Part shown: positions 52,557 to 56,527 of the stretch, in pieces | How the letters are laid out: every line of letters starts with the position of its first letter | How positions within the stretch are numbered: position 1 is the stretch's first letter | NCBI GenBank assembly: GCA_030377865.1 | Contig: JAUCGA010000029.1 | Coordinates: forward strand, 1-56,527 | Direction of reading: 5' to 3' | Origin: Anaerolineales bacterium HSG25 | GTDB taxonomy: Bacteria > Chloroflexota > Anaerolineae > 4572-78 > J111 | DNA length: 56,527 bases | The notes under the pieces: generated by a model | What the model was told of the DNA's origin: nothing | The model's input: the letters and a program-made list of their open reading frames with translations, nothing else | The model's database searches: none | Program-made: the position numbers and the translations under genes

Positions 52557-52696
52557 GTTCTCTGGTAGATTCCGTGCAACTCAAAACTGCATCCTGAATT
52601 AGATACTTTGATGGGGCAATCTTTCCGCAAGTTTAAAACTTGCGGGAAGATAATGACACAATCATGACGTTTGCACGGAAAGCCCCAAATATCCCC
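52557..52696. repeat. R12 palindromic element
   Basis: TTCTCTGGTAGATTCCGTGC ... GCACGGAAAGCCCCAAATAT with a CTTTCCGCAAGTT core. Confidence 0.8.
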
Positions 52697-52769
52697 AATT
52701 TTTAAATCCTCCAAAAGTGAGGACAACAGAGTGCGATGACTTTCATCATTGCCTTTAACCTAAACTTTC

Positions 52770-52796
52770 AAAGCTCCTGATTTTAGGGGCTTTTCT
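52770..52796 (+). terminator. Terminator-like hairpin upstream of the MFS gene
   Basis: AAAGCTCCT / AGGGGCTTT stem followed by TCTTTTC. Probably ends the deacetylase transcript. Confidence 0.6.
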
Positions 52797-52815
52797 TTTC
52801 TACAGGTACAATGTA

Positions 52816-54441
52816 GTGACAACATCAAAAGCATTTGATTACATAAAAGGGCGTTTCATCCTCGCGGCAACCATCATCGGTGCGGGCATGGTCTATTTGG
52901 ATGGGACTATCATCACCGTGGCCTTAGAGCCGATTCGGGAAGAGTTTACCGCTTCTGTAACCGATTTACAGTGGCTTTTAGACATATATCTCCTATTTTT
53001 AACCGTACCGATTTTAGTAGCAGGTTCACTCAGTGACCGTTACGGACGTAAAAAGCTGTTCAATATCGGTCTAATTGGCTTCACTCTGGCCTCGGCGGCC
53101 TGTGGTAGTGCCGGAAGCATGAATCAACTGAACATTGCCCGAGCCTTTCAGGGTGCGTTTGGGGGCATGATGCTCCCCGGTAGTTTAGCTATCTTAAATG
53201 CCACTTTTCCGCCCAATGTTCGTGGCAAAACGGTCGGAACATGGTCAGCCTTTACCGCCTTAACTACCGCTATCGGCCCGATTTTGGGTGGCTGGCTGGT
53301 CGATTTCTCATCATGGCGGGCGGCGTTTTATATCAACGTGCCGTTAGGATTACTGGCACTGGCTTTGAGCTTGAAATATATCCCCGAAAGCCGAAGCGAT
53401 ACCGTCCCCGAAAAACAGGACTGGCTTGGTATCGGTTTGGTAACCGCAGGCTTGGCCTTTTTGATGTATGGCCTCATCGAAGGGCCGGTACATAAATGGA
53501 GTGACCCGCTCTATAGGTATACCGTTTTTGCTGGAATTGCCTTTTTAATTGCCTTCATCGTCGTCGAAACAAAAATCGCCAACCCCATGATCCCGGTCGC
53601 CCTGTTCAAATATCGAGTCTTTACCGGCATCACCATTTTGACCCTAATTCTCTACTTTGCCATGAGTGGAGTTTTCTTTTTTATACCACTTTTACTTCAA
53701 CAGACCCACGATTTTTCAGCTACTCGTACCGGTGTCCTACTCTTACCATTGATTATTTTGCTATTTGTGCTGTCTCGTTGGTCGGGAGCTTTTGCTGATA
53801 AATCGGGACCACGTCAACTGTTAATTGTCGGACCGATTATGATTGCCTTGGGGCTGTTCTTGAGCATGATTCCCGGCACCGAGGTTAAATCTGTGTTTGG
53901 CCTTATGCAAAATTGGACTCCACAAAGCCGTACCTTTATGTCCTTCTTACCGGCTACCGTAATTTTTGGTTTTGGCTTAGGCTTGACAGTCGCCCCATTA
54001 ACGACCGTCGCTTTGGCCGCAGTGCCGCGCGATATGTCTGGTCTAGCCTCTGGATTTAGCAACGCGGTCTCACGGGTAGCGACTATTTTAGCTGTGGCAA
54101 TTTTAGGGGCGGTCATGGTCACCCAGTTTACCAGTTCGTTTCAAGAAAATATTGCCGACCTCCCTCTCTCAGAGCAGAATTTGATCTATCTTGAGGCCGA
54201 GCGGTTCAAGCTGGGGGGAGCCAAACCACCGCAAGGATTATCGGAAGAATTAACCACGCAGGTACAATATGCCATCGATAGTGCCTTTGTAGATGGTTTT
54301 CGCATGATGATGGCCTTGTGCGGTTTTTTTGCCTTGCTAAGTGCCTTGGTCACGGTAGTAATGATCGAAAATAAGGTGGTCTCTCATGATAACCATTTCT
54401 CCTCTGGTGAGTTAGAGATTCCGACTACTCCCCATTTTTGA
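52816..54441 (+). CDS. MFS multidrug/metabolite exporter, DHA2 (14-helix) family
   Basis: 541 residues, about 14 membrane helices. The DHA2 signatures are LDGTIITVALEPI in helix 1 and the motif A loop GSLSDRYGRKKLF, with motif C in GPILGGWLVD. These proton-antiporters (EmrB/QacA type) export drugs or other amphipathic compounds. Start is GTG 52816, 16 bases after the T-tract of a terminator, so the promoter must overlap that region or the R12 element. A short hydrophilic section near 345-375 and the last 30 cytoplasmic residues are variable. No regulator or membrane-fusion partner gene is adjacent. Confidence 0.92.
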   Translation: MTTSKAFDYIKGRFILAATIIGAGMVYLDGTIITVALEPIREEFTASVTDLQWLLDIYLLFLTVPILVAGSLSDRYGRKKLFNIGLIGFTLASAACGSAGSMNQLNIARAFQGAFGGMMLPGSLAILNATFPPNVRGKTVGTWSAFTALTTAIGPILGGWLVDFSSWRAAFYINVPLGLLALALSLKYIPESRSDTVPEKQDWLGIGLVTAGLAFLMYGLIEGPVHKWSDPLYRYTVFAGIAFLIAFIVVETKIANPMIPVALFKYRVFTGITILTLILYFAMSGVFFFIPLLLQQTHDFSATRTGVLLLPLIILLFVLSRWSGAFADKSGPRQLLIVGPIMIALGLFLSMIPGTEVKSVFGLMQNWTPQSRTFMSFLPATVIFGFGLGLTVAPLTTVALAAVPRDMSGLASGFSNAVSRVATILAVAILGAVMVTQFTSSFQENIADLPLSEQNLIYLEAERFKLGGAKPPQGLSEELTTQVQYAIDSAFVDGFRMMMALCGFFALLSALVTVVMIENKVVSHDNHFSSGELEIPTTPHF

Positions 54442-54519
54442 GACCCGCTCACGGAATATGTTTTAATCATTGAATTCAGCCTTGACCCAACGGATTATCG
54501 ACAAACAAACAGTGGCAAC

Positions 54520-54650
54520 TATACTGAAAATAGAAATAGACCGAAACTTTTATCTCGACATGGTTTCGACAGGCTCAGCCAACGTAGCCTGAACTTGTCG
54601 AAGGCGAATTACCACGAAAAAATTCCGGTTCCAAACTAATCTCAGTATAG
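54520..54650. repeat. R11 inverted-repeat element
   Basis: Shell CTATACTGAAAATAG ... CTAATCTCAGTATAG; the core GGTTTCGACAGGCTCAGCC ... CCTGAACTTGTCGAAGG is shared with the R7 copy at 43160. Confidence 0.7.
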
Positions 54651-54701
54651 ATTTTTGGTGACTTTCTACGGTAGATGATTGATGATTAAGGGGATTGATA
54701 A

Positions 54702-55028
54702 ATGACAACCATTGAATTACCTAACCAACTTTATACCGAACTACAAGCTTTAGCCAAAGCAGAGCAAACAACACCCGTTGATTTAATTGCTCGCTTGCTG
54801 GCTCTGATTCAGATACCAACAAAACCGATCTTGGACAGTGAAACCTTGCTCCAAAATTTTGAGCCGCTCGTTCGACGAGTTGTGCGAGAAGAGTTAGCCA
54901 TGATTGTCAAGGCACAGCCAGAAAGGTTTTATTTAACTCCCACTATGCCATTATATGAAGATATGCTAGAACTAACGGAGCGCAAATCACAAGACAAGAT
55001 AGTGTTACATTCGCACCAAAAAACATGA
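54702..55028 (+). CDS. Small hypothetical protein, possible DNA-binding antitoxin-type
   Basis: 108 residues. The N terminus TTIELPNQLYTELQALAKAEQTTPVDLIARLLAL has the strand-helix-helix pattern of ribbon-helix-helix antitoxins, but the C-terminal half (RRVVREELAMIVKAQPERF) matches nothing known to me. It lies 39 bases before the next small gene, on the same strand, in a toxin-antitoxin-like cluster. Confidence 0.5.
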   Translation: MTTIELPNQLYTELQALAKAEQTTPVDLIARLLALIQIPTKPILDSETLLQNFEPLVRRVVREELAMIVKAQPERFYLTPTMPLYEDMLELTERKSQDKIVLHSHQKT

Positions 55029-55067
55029 TACAATCTCGGCTTAATAACTGTTTATTGGAGGAAGATT

Positions 55068-55337
55068 ATGACCATTAATCTCAATGCCATCACCCCGCAA
55101 AGAATGTTAGGCTTGATCCAAAATCTGTTTTCTGAAACTGACCAACGTTGGCTAGTCAATCAACTTAATCGATTATTGACGAAACCATCATTACCGTTGG
55201 CTGATAAATATAGGTTGGTTGACCAACTGTGTGGTAGTTGGAAAAGTGATAAGAGCCTAGACCCTATTTTTTCGGAAATTGAAGAGGCACGTCTGCTAAA
55301 CATGCCCCGTGAGGTTTCGTTTGATGCGCCATCTTGA
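55068..55337 (+). CDS. Probable antitoxin partner of the PIN toxin
   Basis: 89 residues, helical, no recognised DNA-binding motif. A good ribosome site (TTGGAGGAAG) precedes ATG 55068. The end overlaps the PIN gene by 14 bases, the usual coupling of antitoxin and toxin. The C-terminal FSEIEEARLLNMPREVSFDAPS tail could occupy the toxin active site, as VapB tails do; assigned by position only. Confidence 0.55.
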   Translation: MTINLNAITPQRMLGLIQNLFSETDQRWLVNQLNRLLTKPSLPLADKYRLVDQLCGSWKSDKSLDPIFSEIEEARLLNMPREVSFDAPS

Positions 55338-55716
55338 TACGAATATCGTCATCGCTTATTTGAATGGCAATCAAAGCGTCGCTGAACAGTTAAAAAACTA
55401 TCTCCCCGATGTTGCAATTAGTATGCCTGTTTGGGCTGAATTACGGTATGGAGCGAGAGCCTCGGTAAAAGCAACTGAGAACCTGCAAAAATTAGATTAT
55501 CTCTTACAGGTTATAGATTTAGTTGATTTTGATAGGACATGTGCTGATCAATACAGTCATATCCGTTTGGCTTTACGTAAAAAAGGTCGCCCTACTGGGG
55601 AAATGGATTTACTAATTGCTTCGATTGCGATGGCTCATGAGGCGATTTTAGTTACGCACAATACGAAGCATTTTCAACACATTGATAACCTGATTCTAGA
55701 GGATTGGCTAGCTTAG
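55324..55716 (+). CDS. vapC: PIN-domain ribonuclease toxin (VapC type)
   Basis: 130 residues from ATG 55324; the upstream GTG 55309 would only deepen the overlap with the preceding gene. PIN acidic residues are all present: D4 in HLDTNIVIAYL, E in VWAELRYGA near 40, D in GEMDLLIASIA near 97 and the D/N region near HNTKHF. These coordinate Mg2+ for RNA cleavage, often of initiator tRNA or rRNA. Toxin of a type II pair, held by the gene just upstream. Confidence 0.88.
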   Translation: MRHLDTNIVIAYLNGNQSVAEQLKNYLPDVAISMPVWAELRYGARASVKATENLQKLDYLLQVIDLVDFDRTCADQYSHIRLALRKKGRPTGEMDLLIASIAMAHEAILVTHNTKHFQHIDNLILEDWLA

Positions 55717-55728
55717 TGAGGTAAAACA

Positions 55729-56052
55729 ATGGATTCCATCACGGATTATCGGCAGGTTATAAAAACAGTGCTTGGCCGATATGCCAAGTTACGCCCCTCG
55801 CATGGGGATATTCGTTTGGATACGGTGTTTGACGATGAGCAAGGTCGCTATGCGCTCATGCAAGTCGGTTGGGATCGAGGACGACGGGTGCGAGGCAACC
55901 TGATTTATGTGACCATGCAGAAGGGGATGGTTTGGGTTGAGTATGATGGGATTGAGCGTGGTATTACGTCCGACTTGATTGGCTTAGGCATCCCGCAAGA
56001 TCGAATTGTGTTGACCTTTATGCAGGATGAGCCGTTGGCGATGGCGGCGTAG
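55729..56052 (+). CDS. xisI: XisI-family protein without XisH
   Basis: 107 residues. The family pattern is clear: ITDYRQVIKTVLGRYA, FDDEQGRYALMQVGWDRGRRVRGNLIYVTMQKGMVWVEYDGIERGITSDLIGLGIPQDRIVL. XisI is named from cyanobacterial fdxN-element excision and normally sits right after xisH; here a PIN toxin takes that place, 12 bases upstream (GAGGTAAAACA before ATG). XisHI pairs behave like toxin-antitoxin modules by distribution. The lone gene may act with the PIN protein or be a remnant. Confidence 0.85.
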   Translation: MDSITDYRQVIKTVLGRYAKLRPSHGDIRLDTVFDDEQGRYALMQVGWDRGRRVRGNLIYVTMQKGMVWVEYDGIERGITSDLIGLGIPQDRIVLTFMQDEPLAMAA

Positions 56053-56149
56053 GGTGAGGCAAGAGCTAATTTTTGCGGAGATGGATTTCAACCTTAAAAA
56101 GAGATAAAACTAATAAAAATATAAAATTTGATAGATCCCAAGGCTGTGT

Positions 56150-56371
56150 ATGAAATTTAAAACACGAAGTTTACGTAACATTGCGGAAATGATTATCGGC
56201 AACGTTGATTACTTTCCGTATCGATCTAGCAGTTATATTACCGAGTTCTTTGAAGAGTGTGATCTTAATTTCATACATGACGGCTCTACAAGATGGGCAT
56301 GGACGGCAGATAGAATATCTGAGTTGTTAGATGATCCTCAACCATTACCACATTCTCTGCCTCATAAATGA
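56150..56371 (+). CDS. Short protein resembling the N-terminal domain of a larger defence-type protein
   Basis: 73 residues. The pattern RNIAEMIIGN ... FPYRSSSYITEFFEECDLNFIHDGSTRWAWTADRI resembles the N-terminal domain seen ahead of effector domains in AbiJ-like or related proteins; this is recalled from family likeness, not searched. No effector domain follows in any frame, so it is either a stand-alone domain or a fragment. No good ribosome site is visible. Confidence 0.4.
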   Translation: MKFKTRSLRNIAEMIIGNVDYFPYRSSSYITEFFEECDLNFIHDGSTRWAWTADRISELLDDPQPLPHSLPHK

Positions 56372-56484
56372 TTTTTTGGCCTAAAAGTGCGTCATTTGAT
56401 TTGGGTGTGACCAAACTGAGTTGAAAGTTAAAAGGTTCTATGGTAAAGTAAGTTTTTCTAAATAAATTAACCATAAGGATCAAG

Positions 56485-56527
56485 ATGATGACATTAAACA
56501 CGGAAACTTTTACCCAAGATATACGGC
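56485..56527 (+). CDS. Start of a gene cut by the window end
   Basis: ATGATGACATTAAACACGG with AAGGATCAAG upstream opens a frame (MMTLNTETFTQDIR) that runs off the window. No family can be named from 14 residues. Confidence 0.45.
   Translation, partial: MMTLNTETFTQDIR

Noticed and set aside
1..54650. The many short palindromes taken as a CRISPR array.
   Set aside because: Copies are dispersed singly, are long, differ in core, carry target duplications, and have no regular spacers or cas genes.

Overview
The window reads as a stretch of chromosome from a Chloroflexota bacterium, probably Anaerolineae or a relative. This is an inference. It rests on the valine/threonine linkers of the VVVTATPTPTP and EKVVTVEVEK type in secreted proteins, several very large multi-spanning glycosyltransferase-like membrane proteins, a TolB-propeller anti-sigma factor, a XisI gene and Rpn-type nuclease genes. 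No rRNA, tRNA, CRISPR array or complete insertion sequence was found. TGA is an ordinary stop in many genes here, so the code is standard.

Layout. 1-6.3 kb: two large GT-C-like membrane proteins. 6.9-7.8 kb: a membrane-anchored DsbA-like thiol oxidoreductase whose reading frame crosses one TGA exactly where the first cysteine of the CxxC site belongs, followed by a hairpin that looks like a bacterial SECIS; it is the best candidate for something unusual at gene level. 8-10.3 kb: ECF sigma factor with an overlapping anti-sigma/propeller gene. 10.7-14.6 kb: sulfotransferase-like protein, dnaN and a potassium channel. 14.7-21.5 kb: three more large membrane proteins with two receiver-domain proteins that end in a membrane helix. 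21.6-28.4 kb: small helical protein, HD hydrolase, deoB, and three membrane-anchored or lipoprotein genes. 29-34.6 kb: GNAT acetyltransferase, cyclic-nucleotide-binding histidine kinase and glgX. 34.9-42.9 kb: Rpn-like nuclease, DUF123/Uri nuclease, another large membrane protein, two hypothetical genes and a HAD phosphatase. 43.8-49.3 kb: polar amino-acid ABC transporter operon (binding protein, two permeases, ATPase). 49.5-54.4 kb: TIM-barrel protein, small protein kinase, histone-deacetylase-like enzyme and an MFS exporter. 54.7 kb to the end: PIN toxin with upstream partner genes, XisI, a short defence-like fragment and the start of another gene.

The other outstanding feature is the non-coding DNA. 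Almost every intergenic gap is built from short palindromic elements of about 90-260 bp. At least eleven different outer 'shells' (labelled R1 to R12 here; R10 is a simple hairpin) carry a small set of interchangeable inner 'cores'. The same core occurs in different shells and the same shell with different cores. Many copies are flanked by direct repeats (15-18 bp for R1, 8-9 bp for R2, 9-11 bp for R8, probable TA for R3 and R9), and several are inserted inside one another, so the order of insertion can be read. Some landed on the 3' ends of genes and now supply the last residues and the stop codon. No transposase for them is encoded in the window, so they look like non-autonomous elements mobilised in trans.
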